Shown: piece by piece, positions 1 through 5,049 of the stretch
How positions within the stretch are numbered: the first letter of the stretch is position 1
Layout of the letters: each line of letters opens with the position of its first letter
NCBI GenBank assembly: GCA_934631055.1
Contig: CAKTXP010000172.1
Span: 1-5,049, forward strand
From: an uncultured Clostridia bacterium
GTDB lineage: Bacteria; Bacillota; Clostridia; Christensenellales; Aristaeellaceae
Length of the DNA stretch: 5,049 bases
Direction of reading: 5' to 3'
Made by a program: the position numbers and the translations under genes
Notes under the pieces: generated by a model
What the model was told of the DNA's origin: nothing
Seen by the model: the letters and a program-made list of their open reading frames with translations, nothing else
The model's database searches: none

Positions 1-290
1 TCCATCGCGGAATCGCTTCCGGAAGCGTTTTTTCCGTCCTCTGAGCCATCGGAAGAGCCGCCGGAGGAATCGGCTTGCCCCGAACCGGAATCGGCTTGCC
101 CCGAACCGGAAACGACTTCCTGCGTGCCGGAAAGCGCTTTGACGGTGATGGTCAGGCTGCCGTCCGGCGCGGCGTCTACCGCCATGGCGATGACGAACAG
201 ACAGCTTTCGATCTCCTGCCCGCCCGTGCATCCGCTCAGCGTCAGGCAGAAAAACAGCAGCGATACGAGCAGAGTGATGCGCCTTGACAA
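1..290 (-). CDS. gerAC: Ger(x)C family spore germination lipoprotein, N-terminal part (runs off the left edge)
   Basis: Third gene of a germinant receptor operon; 96 complete codons are visible and the C-terminal part lies outside the window. The product is a lipoprotein subunit that sits with GerAA and GerAB in the spore inner membrane and is needed for nutrient-triggered germination. Seen: a signal peptide with two arginines (residues 3-4), a hydrophobic stretch at about 5-18 and the lipobox LSGC, with Cys21 as the predicted lipidated residue. The segment EIESCLFVIAMAVD at 26-39 resembles the family pattern just after the lipid anchor. Residues about 54-96 form a Ser/Gly/Asp-rich linker, a position where family members often carry low-complexity insertions. 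The only start available in this frame near the signal peptide is TTG at 288-290, 13 nt after AGGAAGG and 7 nt after the gerAB stop. No fully overlapping ATG fits. The family call is strong because of the two genes upstream; the exact start is less sure. Confidence 0.85.
   Translation of the reverse strand, partial: MSRRITLLVSLLFFCLTLSGCTGGQEIESCLFVIAMAVDAAPDGSLTITVKALSGTQEVVSGSGQADSGSGQADSSGGSSDGSEDGKNASGSDSAM
66..107. repeat. Two exact tandem copies of a 21-bp unit within gerAC
   Basis: Positions 66-86 and 87-107 are identical, and the first four bases of a third copy (GGAA) follow at 108-111. Because the unit is 21 bp the reading frame is kept. In gerAC it encodes two copies of a seven-residue unit (SGSGQAD at about residues 61-67 and 68-74) in the flexible linker behind the lipid anchor. 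Perfect identity suggests a recent slippage duplication, so the copy number may vary between strains. Confidence 0.9.
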
Positions 291-297
291 GGCTGTT

Positions 298-1350
298 TCA
301 CATCCTTCCTGAAAGCAGCATGAAAACGCCCAGCGGAATCAGCAGGAACGGCGACGCATGCAGCAGCCATTCCGTGCCGAAAGCGGCGGATAGAAGGAGC
401 GACGCCAGCAGCGCCAGCGCGCAGAGAGGCAGGCTCAGCCGCATGCGCGGAAAAGCTGCCTTCAAACTCTGCGCGGCGGCGCAGAGCAGGCTCACCGCGC
501 CGATCAGCAGCGCAAACAGCTGCGCGATGACCAGCAGCGTTTGGATGATACCCTCACGCGGGCGCGAGCTGGATAGAATCATCATCCGTGCGCCCCAGAC
601 GCTTTGCTCGCTCAGCAGCTCGTAGGTTTCGCACAGCGACAGCGCCAGCAGCATCAGCACGCCGACCAGTCCGCCCAGCAGCACCCGCCCGACGAAGAAA
701 CCCGCGTTCGGCACGGCGACGGGCGGGGCGTAGCTTTTTGTCAATTCCTCCGGAGGCAGAAATAAAATCAGCGCGGGCGCACAGGAAGATAAGCCGCAGA
801 GCATGCCGAGCGTCAGCGGCTTGACGCCTGAACCGAGCAGGGGAAACAGTCCTGATGGGGAATCCGACGACAGGGACAGCGCCGAAAACAGGATGAGCGC
901 GCCGGGAAGAAGGAACCTCAGCGCGAACGCCACGCGGCTGACGCCCGTTCCAGTCGGCAGGGCGCAGAGGAACGCGGCGCCGAGCGTCAGCATCAGGCAG
1001 GTCGTCAGATGCGCCTGCGGCAGAAGGGTCTGCTGGGTAAAGACGACCGCGGCGCAGAGCAGCACCGTGCAGTTGAAAAGCAGCGTCAGGCACAGCAGGA
1101 GGAGAAGCGCTTTTCCGATGGGCTGACGCCCCGCGGGTCTGCCTGAAGCCAGACGCCTTCGGGCGCAAAAGGCGACGATTGCGCAGGGGATGAGCGCGGG
1201 CAGGGCGGCGAGATACGCAGCGTTCAGGCTGATGGGGATGAGCAGCCCTGCGCCGACAGCGAAGATCTGTGCGCCGCAGGCGATACCAGCCGCGCAGGCG
1301 CGCGCCCGATAGGCGGCGCGGATACGCTCTTCAGGCATGACGTCCGGCAA
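298..1350 (-). CDS. gerAB: Spore germination protein GerAB, spore permease family membrane subunit
   Basis: Integral membrane subunit of a GerA-type germinant receptor. The family is related to APC amino-acid permeases, and this subunit is thought to bind the germinant in the spore inner membrane. The 350-residue product is close to the usual length of about 360. I count about ten hydrophobic segments, roughly 19-40, 43-63, 79-104, 115-132, 140-161, 179-198, 219-241, 267-293, 305-325 and 328-347. The segment FPLLGSGVKPL at 169-179, followed by a membrane helix ending in LFLPPEE, is typical of the family. The start chosen is TTG at 1348-1350, which has AGGGGA a few bases upstream; this gives a 20-nt overlap with the end of gerAA. 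An in-frame ATG at 1336-1338 (residue 5) is the alternative but lies about 17 nt from that site. The stop overlaps the Shine-Dalgarno region of gerAC. The ligand cannot be predicted from sequence. Confidence 0.9.
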   Translation of the reverse strand: MPDVMPEERIRAAYRARACAAGIACGAQIFAVGAGLLIPISLNAAYLAALPALIPCAIVAFCARRRLASGRPAGRQPIGKALLLLLCLTLLFNCTVLLCAAVVFTQQTLLPQAHLTTCLMLTLGAAFLCALPTGTGVSRVAFALRFLLPGALILFSALSLSSDSPSGLFPLLGSGVKPLTLGMLCGLSSCAPALILFLPPEELTKSYAPPVAVPNAGFFVGRVLLGGLVGVLMLLALSLCETYELLSEQSVWGARMMILSSSRPREGIIQTLLVIAQLFALLIGAVSLLCAAAQSLKAAFPRMRLSLPLCALALLASLLLSAAFGTEWLLHASPFLLIPLGVFMLLSGRM

Positions 1351-2797
1351 AGAATCCCCTCGCTTTCTGAAACCACAGAGGGAAACGGATGAAGATATCG
1401 GGATTCCCCGGTCGATGCGGCGTCAGCGGCGCGGTCAGCGGAGAACCGAGGGAGCGCATCGCACAGGCGGCGCAGAGCAGGCAGAGCCCCAGCAGCGCCA
1501 TCAGGTACAGACCGCCCAGCGCGCCCGCGGTAAGGAACAGGAGCTGCACGATCTTCATGCCGACGCTCAGCGCGTAATGGGGGACGCAGAAACCGCCCAG
1601 ACCGCTGGCGGCGATGATGATGAGCAGAAGCGGGCTGACGATATCCGCGCTGACGGCGCTCTGCCCTAAAATCAGACCGGAAACGATGCCCAATGCGTTG
1701 CCCATCGCGCCCGGTGCGCGCAGACCGGCTTCGCTGATGAGGTCAAAGGCAAGCGTCATCAGCAGCGCTTCCAGAAAGATGGGCGTCGGCACACGGGAGC
1801 TGGTCTCGTATACGCTGGTCAGCAGGATGGGCGAGAGCAGCTCCGTATGAAAGCGGAGGACGGCGATGTACGCGCCCGGCAGGAACAGATGGATGAGGAT
1901 GCCGATGAAGCGGACGATACGCAGAAACGTTCCGTACTGCCAGCGCATGGAGGCGTCGTCCGGCGTATGCAGCTGATGGAACAGCGTCGCGGGCGCGCCG
2001 AGCGCGGAGGGCGAACCATCCGTCAGGATGACGATCTGCCCTTCCGCGAGAAACGACGCCGCGCGATCCGGACGCTCGGTATGGACGCATTGCGGGATGA
2101 GCGCAAGGGGATGATCTTCAATGACCTGCTCGATCTCGCCCGTCGTCAGCGCGAAATCGCAGGAGCAGGACAGCAGCCTTTTGCGAACGCGCGCCAACAG
2201 GGTTTCATCCGCCGTGCCGCGCAGATACATCAGCGCGCAGCGGGTCTTCATCCTGCCGCCGACGGAGATGAATTCCGTGATAAGTTCTTCCCGCTGAACG
2301 ATGCGCCGCAGGAGGGTGATGTTGGTGCGGATGGATTCGCCGAAGCTTTCGTGCGGACCGAGGACGACCTGCTCGGCTTCCGGTCTGCCGATGGCGCGCT
2401 TTTCAAACCCGCGCGTATCCATCACGCAGGCGACGGCGCATCCTTCGCATAAAAGGACGCATTGACCGGACAGCGCGTCGGCAATGATCTCGTCCATGTT
2501 TGTCTTGAGCTGCATCGGCAGGATGGAAACGGCGTGCACCATCAGGAAGGCGACGCGTTCGCTTTCCGCGACGTCTTGCCCTGTGTCGGCAGGCAGATCC
2601 ATGCACGGCTTGAGGATATTCTCGTCGATCTCGCGGCTGTCCGTCATGCCGTCTATCGCCAGCAGCGCGGATTCAAACGCGCCGCTCCGGAACCGGCGGA
2701 GGATGACGTCCGCGTTGTCGGGCATGCAAAGCCGCGCGCGGAAAACGCGCAGATTGCCCTCCAGCGACGAAAGCAGCTCGATGGGATTCTCTTCCAT
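1331..2797 (-). CDS. gerAA: Spore germination protein GerAA, germinant receptor A subunit
   Basis: First gene of the receptor operon. GerAA-family proteins form the oligomeric membrane subunit of the germinant receptor; structural work on the family proposes an ion-channel role. Numbering from the upstream GTG (492 residues), the soluble N-terminal region runs to about 290 and a membrane region from about 294 to 450. Family landmarks are clear: GPHESFGESIRTN (151-163) followed by LLRR; HTERPDRA with FLAEGQIVILTDGSPSALGAP (243-273); LPGAYIAVLRFHTELL (310-325); RVPTPIFLEALLM (339-351); and a Gly-rich helix pair with GQSAVSADIVSP (382-393). The length matches the family. Two starts are possible: GTG at 2807-2809, which sits only one base from the GGA of the Shine-Dalgarno, and ATG at 2795-2797, 13 nt downstream of AAAGGA. 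I give the ATG, with moderate certainty. The 3' end overlaps gerAB by 20 nt. Expression probably starts from the sigma-G-like promoter at 2854-2883. Confidence 0.92.
   Translation of the reverse strand: MEENPIELLSSLEGNLRVFRARLCMPDNADVILRRFRSGAFESALLAIDGMTDSREIDENILKPCMDLPADTGQDVAESERVAFLMVHAVSILPMQLKTNMDEIIADALSGQCVLLCEGCAVACVMDTRGFEKRAIGRPEAEQVVLGPHESFGESIRTNITLLRRIVQREELITEFISVGGRMKTRCALMYLRGTADETLLARVRKRLLSCSCDFALTTGEIEQVIEDHPLALIPQCVHTERPDRAASFLAEGQIVILTDGSPSALGAPATLFHQLHTPDDASMRWQYGTFLRIVRFIGILIHLFLPGAYIAVLRFHTELLSPILLTSVYETSSRVPTPIFLEALLMTLAFDLISEAGLRAPGAMGNALGIVSGLILGQSAVSADIVSPLLLIIIAASGLGGFCVPHYALSVGMKIVQLLFLTAGALGGLYLMALLGLCLLCAACAMRSLGSPLTAPLTPHRPGNPDIFIRFPLWFQKARGFFAGRHA
1355..1360 (-). 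promoter_or_regulatory. Ribosome binding site supporting a TTG start for gerAB
   Basis: AGGGGA on the minus strand lies four bases upstream of TTG 1348-1350 and is embedded in the last codons of gerAA. The distance fits the TTG better than the ATG at 1336-1338. The placement inside the upstream gene suggests coupled translation of gerAA and gerAB. Confidence 0.5.
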
Positions 2798-2853
2798 GAC
2801 GGCGCGCACATCCTTTCCCGGTTTTAAAAATCAGCCTGCGCAGAAAAGCGGGA

Positions 2854-2883
2854 AATTATGCATGCGCATGTTCGCGTCTATTC
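2854..2883 (-). promoter_or_regulatory. Putative sigma-G (forespore) promoter of the gerA operon
   Basis: On the minus strand, GAATA (2879-2883) and CATAATT (2854-2860) are separated by exactly 18 bp. The described sigma-G pattern is about G-H-A-T-R, 17-18 bp, C-A-T-W-H-T-A. The -35 box matches fully and the -10 box matches at six of seven positions. The -10 box ends about 45 bp before the GTG start of gerAA, which leaves room for a short leader. gerA-type operons in other spore formers are forespore-expressed, so position and gene identity agree. The recognition is by eye and not tested experimentally. Confidence 0.6.
2861..2870. repeat. 10-bp perfect palindrome between the -35 and -10 boxes
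   Basis: CATGCGCATG is its own reverse complement and fills the -10-proximal part of the 18-bp spacer of the putative sigma-G promoter. It could be an operator for a repressor or activator of the ger operon, or simply chance. No known binding-site family is claimed. Confidence 0.4.
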
Positions 2884-2924
2884 AAACCGCCGCGAAGCGA
2901 AGAAGGGAGTCTGAGGGGATTGGA

Positions 2925-2957
2925 ATCACGCGCCCGCTGTGCGGGGTTCAGCGTGAT
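2925..2957. repeat. Two-tier hairpin (7-bp outer and 5-bp inner stem)
   Basis: ATCACGC (2925-2931) pairs with GCGTGAT (2951-2957). Inside, CCCGC (2933-2937) pairs with GCGGG (2941-2945) across a three-base loop. A one-base by five-base internal loop separates the stems. No T-run follows on either strand, so it is not an obvious intrinsic terminator. Confidence 0.6.
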
Positions 2958-2974
2958 GGAAATCGGAAATCATA

Positions 2975-2992
2975 AGAAACGCCTGCGTTTCT
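2975..2992. repeat. 18-bp perfect palindrome, possible operator or hairpin
   Basis: AGAAACGC (2975-2982) and GCGTTTCT (2985-2992) are exact reverse complements around a two-base centre. It could form a short hairpin or be a dimeric protein-binding site; AAACG/CGTTT half-sites resemble those of some LacI-family regulators. It lies about 110 bp upstream of the kduI promoter, which is far for a simple repressor site. Confidence 0.5.
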
Positions 2993-3024
2993 ATATGAGT
3001 TTCCCGGACTGAAATCCCTCAGGC

Positions 3025-3049
3025 GGGGTTTGGGGTGGAAACCCCAAGC
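3025..3049. repeat. G-rich hairpin with two alternative pairings
   Basis: GGGGTTT (3025-3031) can pair with AAACCCC (3039-3045). Alternatively TTGGGG (3030-3035) pairs with CCCCAA (3042-3047), extendable by a T-G wobble and a G-C pair to 3028/3049. A CCCCTTTT run occurs at 3053-3060, but it is too far from the stem for a classical plus-strand terminator. Confidence 0.5.
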
Positions 3050-3076
3050 GTTCCCCTTTTCAAAGCTAAAAACCTA

Positions 3077-3110
3077 TGGTCTTTGCACACGAGCTGTGTT
3101 ATACTATATG
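3077..3110 (+). promoter_or_regulatory. Probable housekeeping promoter of kduI-kduD
   Basis: An AT-rich stretch just before kduI offers two overlapping readings. The first is an extended -10 element, TGTTATACT at 3097-3105, with a weak -35 (TGGTCT, 3077-3082) 17 bp upstream. The second is TTGCAC (3083-3088) and TATATG (3105-3110), 16 bp apart. A short inverted repeat, ACAC-N5-GTGT (3087-3099), abuts the extended -10, and TATAT-N6-ATATA (3105-3120) follows. Either could be an operator for induction by uronates, but neither matches a regulator site that I can name with confidence. Confidence 0.55.
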
Positions 3111-3139
3111 CAACGATATAAGCAGGGGAGGATATTCCG

Positions 3140-3976
3140 ATGCAATTAACCGTTCGTCAGCCGTCCGCTTCCGCGGACGCAAAACACTATACGACTGAGC
3201 GCCTGCGCAGTGAATACCTGATCGAGACCGTGTTCGCGCCGGACGACGCCATCCTGACCTATTCCCATTTCGACCGTATCATTGCCGGCGGCGTTATGCC
3301 GGTTCATAAGAGTGTTGAGCTGGTCGGCTGTAAGGAGCTGGCTTCCGATACCTTCCTTCAGCGCCGCGAGATGGGCGTCATCAATATTGGCGGCAAGGGA
3401 AAGATCACCGTGGACGGCACGGTCTACGACCTCAAGCAGTATGACGGTCTGTATGTCGGCATGGGTGCCAAGACGCTGAGCTTTGAGAGCGACGATCCCG
3501 CCGATCCGGCAAAGTTCTATATCAATACTTGTCCGGCGCATAAGACGTATCCGACCGTCAAAATCGACATCGACAAGGCGAATAAACGCCCGCTTGGCGC
3601 GGTTGAGACCTGCAATAAGCGCGTCATCAATCAGTATATCCATCCCGCGGTCATGCAGAGCTGTCAGCTGTGCATGGGCATGACCCAGCTTGCGCCCGGA
3701 AGCAACTGGAATTCCATGCCCTGCCATACGCATGAGCGCCGCATGGAGGTCTACTTCTATTTCGACCTCAAGGATAATAATGTTGTATTCCATATGATGG
3801 GCGAACCGACGGAGACCCGCCATCTGCTTATGCACAACGAGCAGGCGGTCATCTCGCCGTCCTGGTCCATTCATACCGGCGTAGGCACGAGCAACTATAC
3901 GTTCATCTGGGGCATGTGCGGCGAAAATCAGGAATTCGACGATATGGATAACATCGACCCGATGGATTTGAAGTAA
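3140..3976 (+). CDS. kduI: 5-dehydro-4-deoxy-D-glucuronate isomerase (4-deoxy-L-threo-5-hexosulose-uronate ketol-isomerase, EC 5.3.1.17)
   Basis: Cytoplasmic isomerase that converts 5-keto-4-deoxyuronate, formed from unsaturated uronates after pectate-lyase or glycosaminoglycan-lyase action, to 2,5-diketo-3-deoxygluconate. The 278-residue length equals that of the E. coli enzyme. The cupin fold carries the expected zinc ligands: His196, His198 and Glu203 in PCHTHERRMEVYFYF (194-208), and His245 in ISPSWSIHTGVGT (238-250). Other near-identical family blocks are YSHFDRI (41-47), GVINIGG (79-85) and the C-terminal FIWGMCGENQEFDDMD (255-270). The ATG has the strong site GGGGAGG (3125-3131) 8 nt upstream. 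It is the first gene of a two-gene operon with kduD and diverges from the ger operon. Nothing suggests truncation or loss of function. Confidence 0.97.
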   Translation: MQLTVRQPSASADAKHYTTERLRSEYLIETVFAPDDAILTYSHFDRIIAGGVMPVHKSVELVGCKELASDTFLQRREMGVINIGGKGKITVDGTVYDLKQYDGLYVGMGAKTLSFESDDPADPAKFYINTCPAHKTYPTVKIDIDKANKRPLGAVETCNKRVINQYIHPAVMQSCQLCMGMTQLAPGSNWNSMPCHTHERRMEVYFYFDLKDNNVVFHMMGEPTETRHLLMHNEQAVISPSWSIHTGVGTSNYTFIWGMCGENQEFDDMDNIDPMDLK

Positions 3977-4012
3977 TTGTGAAGGTATTATTTTGAAGGA
4001 GGTTTTCTTCCC

Positions 4013-4816
4013 ATGAACGATTTTATGAAGAATTTCAGCTTGGAAGGCAAGATCGCGTTTGTGACCGGCGCTTCCTACGGCATCGGCTTCGCCATCGCCA
4101 GCGCGTTTGCCGCGGCGGGTGCGACCATCGTCTTTAACGACATCAATCAGGAGCTGGTCAACAAGGGTTTGGCTGCTTATGAAGAGAAGGGCATCAAGGC
4201 GCACGGCTATGTCTGCGACGTGACCAATGAGGAAGCCGTGCAGAAGACTGTCGCTCAGATTCGCGAAGAAGTCGGCGTCATCGACATTCTGGTCAACAAC
4301 GCCGGCATCATCAAGCGCATCCCGATGCTGGAAATGAGCGCGGCGGATTTCCGCAAGGTCATCGACGTGGATCTGAACGCGCCGTTCATCGTGTCCAAGG
4401 CGTGCATTCCGGGCATGATCGAAAAGGGTCATGGAAAGATCATCAACATCTGCTCCATGATGAGCGAGCTGGGTCGTGAGACGGTTTCCGCTTACGCTGC
4501 GGCGAAGGGCGGACTCAAGATGCTGACCCGCAACATCTGTTCCGAGTACGGCGAGGCGAACATCCAGTGCAACGGCATCGGACCGGGCTACATCGAGACC
4601 CCGCAGACCGCGCCGCTGCGCGAGCGTCAGGCGGACGGCAGCCGTCATCCGTTTGACCAGTTCATCATCTCCAAGACGCCTGCCGCACGCTGGGGCACGA
4701 CGGAAGACCTTCAGGGTCCTGCCGTATTCCTCGCGTCCGATGCGTCGAACTTCGTCAATGGCCATATCCTCTATGTAGACGGCGGTATCCTTGCCTATAT
4801 CGGTAAGCAGCCGTAA
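4013..4816 (+). CDS. kduD: 2-dehydro-3-deoxy-D-gluconate 5-dehydrogenase (SDR family; often annotated gluconate 5-dehydrogenase)
   Basis: Short-chain dehydrogenase/reductase of 267 residues with one Rossmann domain. The coenzyme motif TGASYGIG is at 18-25, NNAG at 95-98, and the catalytic set is Asn122, Ser148, Tyr161 and Lys165 (YAAAK). The late motif GPGYIETP is at 190-197 and the C-terminal YVDGG at 254-258. In the uronate pathway it reduces 2,5-diketo-3-deoxygluconate with NAD(P)H to 2-keto-3-deoxygluconate. The start at 4013 is fixed by AAGGAGG (3996-4002), 10 nt upstream; an in-frame ATG four codons later has no better site. It follows kduI by 36 bp with no terminator between, so the two are co-transcribed. 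Enzymes of this subgroup with the same C-terminal end are commonly labelled gluconate 5-dehydrogenase. The kduI neighbour makes the KduD role more likely, but sequence alone does not settle substrate choice. It is about 14 residues longer than the E. coli protein, with part of the extra length at the N-terminus. Confidence 0.9.
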   Translation: MNDFMKNFSLEGKIAFVTGASYGIGFAIASAFAAAGATIVFNDINQELVNKGLAAYEEKGIKAHGYVCDVTNEEAVQKTVAQIREEVGVIDILVNNAGIIKRIPMLEMSAADFRKVIDVDLNAPFIVSKACIPGMIEKGHGKIINICSMMSELGRETVSAYAAAKGGLKMLTRNICSEYGEANIQCNGIGPGYIETPQTAPLRERQADGSRHPFDQFIISKTPAARWGTTEDLQGPAVFLASDASNFVNGHILYVDGGILAYIGKQP

Positions 4817-4837
4817 GGAAAAATTTAAAATGATGGC

Positions 4838-4933
4838 TTAAAACCGCCACGAAAAGAAGAAAGGGTGCAGGGAACTCAGTTCCCTGCACCTTTTTTCTGT
4901 TTCGCTGTTGGATAAGAAGGGGAGCGGTTTTAA
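4838..4933. repeat. 10-bp inverted repeat flanking the shared terminator
   Basis: TTAAAACCGC (4838-4847) and GCGGTTTTAA (4924-4933) are exact reverse complements placed on both sides of the terminator hairpin. The right copy contains the stop codon of the minus-strand gene. The pairing could lengthen the terminator structure in a read-through transcript, or it may be chance. Confidence 0.5.
4864..4896 (+). terminator. Strong intrinsic terminator after kduD, probably bidirectional
   Basis: GGTGCAGGGAAC (4864-4875) and GTTCCCTGCACC (4879-4890) form a perfect 12-bp stem with a three-base loop, followed directly by six T residues. On the other strand the stem is followed by TTTCTTCTTTT, so it can also end the convergent minus-strand gene whose stop codon is at 4930-4932. 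It lies 47 bp after the kduD stop. Confidence 0.93.
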
Positions 4934-5049
4934 TCGGCGTGATCGTCTTTTTCCGCGAGAAGATCTTTGAGCTTCTGATCCGGTGCGGAGTTTTCATCTT
5001 CGGGGAGGTGCAGGTCGATATGGTCGCCCGGCTCCTGGAGGGCGACGAC
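4930..5049 (-). CDS. C-terminal end of an unidentified protein (runs off the right edge)
   Basis: The last 39 codons and a TAA stop are open in one minus-strand frame up to the window edge. The tail is strongly acidic and hydrophilic (12 Asp/Glu among 39 residues), ends in LLAEKDDHAD and includes DHIDLHLPEDE. There is no membrane segment or recognisable motif, and I do not recognise the family. It is convergent with kduD and its stop is followed by the shared terminator, which supports its being a real gene end. It could still be a chance open frame, since only 120 bases are visible. Confidence 0.6.
   Translation of the reverse strand, partial: VVALQEPGDHIDLHLPEDENSAPDQKLKDLLAEKDDHAD

Larger units (their letters stand above)
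2911..3022. repeat. Longer-range imperfect inverted repeat enclosing two hairpins
   Basis: CTGAGGGGATT at 2911-2921 pairs with AATCCCTCAG at 3013-3022, giving ten base pairs with one extra G on the left arm. The arms enclose the hairpins at 2925-2957 and 2975-2992, so the block could fold as a multi-branched RNA or could be a small palindromic intergenic repeat with terminal inverted repeats. Which of these it is, and on which strand it acts, cannot be told from one copy. Confidence 0.45.
2810..3139. other. Divergent intergenic region between gerAA and kduI
   Basis: This 330-bp stretch has no convincing coding sequence on either strand; the open frames that cross it lack ribosome binding sites and run into the ger genes in antisense. 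From left to right it contains the gerAA Shine-Dalgarno, the sigma-G-like promoter, a cluster of inverted repeats at 2911-3049, an AT-rich kduI promoter at about 3077-3110 and the kduI ribosome binding site at 3125-3131. Confidence 0.8.

Noticed and set aside
14..33. Perfect 14-bp palindrome followed by six T residues, resembling a plus-strand terminator
   Set aside because: It lies inside the gerAC linker coding sequence. No plus-strand gene precedes it, and with a usable loop the stem is only five base pairs.
1847..2452. A 201-codon plus-strand open frame opposite gerAA
   Set aside because: It lies entirely within gerAA in antisense, has a low-complexity charged translation and no Shine-Dalgarno. 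gerAA is unambiguous from conserved motifs.
2484..2975. A 163-codon plus-strand open frame that enters the ger/kdu intergenic region
   Set aside because: Most of it is antisense to gerAA, it runs through the sigma-G-like promoter and the hairpins, and the translation is a Ser/Arg-rich shadow without any domain.
2883..3032. Possible pairing of CAAACCGCC (2883-2891) with GGCGGGGTTTG (3022-3032) as an outer stem
   Set aside because: It needs a two-base bulge and competes with the G-rich hairpin at 3025-3049, and its left end overlaps the -35 box. It is too weak to list as a feature.
3146..4765. A 539-codon open frame on the minus strand opposite kduI and kduD
   Set aside because: It is antisense to two genes with complete family motifs and catalytic residues. 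It has no ribosome binding site and its translation resembles no protein I know. It is a mirror effect of codon bias in GC-rich genes.
4755..4997. An 80-codon minus-strand open frame across the terminator region
   Set aside because: It crosses the strong terminator hairpin, overlaps the end of kduD in antisense and the unidentified gene end in another frame, and has no recognisable motif.

Overview
The window is GC-rich DNA that most likely comes from an endospore-forming member of the Bacillota, probably a Clostridia-type gut anaerobe. The evidence is a GerA-type spore germinant receptor operon, strong Shine-Dalgarno sequences (AAGGAGG, GGGGAGG) and a low-GC promoter in front of a sugar-acid operon. 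The species cannot be named from the sequence alone. No mobile element, CRISPR array, tRNA or rRNA is visible.

Left part (1-2809, minus strand): a tricistronic germinant receptor operon in the order gerAA (1331-2797), gerAB (298-1350), gerAC (290 to beyond the left edge). The genes overlap or nearly touch, so they are probably translationally coupled. GerAA and GerAB are integral membrane subunits. GerAC is a lipoprotein with a clear lipobox, followed by a Ser/Gly/Asp-rich linker that contains an exact 21-bp tandem duplication. A good match to a forespore sigma-G promoter (GAATA, 18 bp, CATAATT) lies upstream of gerAA.

Middle (2810-3139): a 330-bp divergent intergenic region. It holds the putative sigma-G promoter, a 10-bp palindrome inside that promoter, three local hairpins, one longer-range inverted repeat that encloses two of them, and then the promoter and ribosome binding site of kduI. 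The hairpin cluster is not explained by the flanking genes and is the least understood part of the window.

Right part (3140-4816, plus strand): kduI and kduD, 36 bp apart and clearly an operon. KduI isomerises 5-keto-4-deoxyuronate, released from pectin or other uronic-acid polysaccharides by lyases, to 2,5-diketo-3-deoxygluconate. KduD reduces that to 2-keto-3-deoxygluconate (KDG). The downstream enzymes KdgK and KdgA are not in the window. A strong 12-bp-stem terminator with T6 follows at 4864-4896 and is placed to serve both strands. On its other side is the C-terminal end of an unidentified minus-strand gene (4930-5049).

I do not see a novel multi-gene system. The observations most worth checking are the structured intergenic element, the sigma-G promoter and the non-ATG starts of the ger genes.
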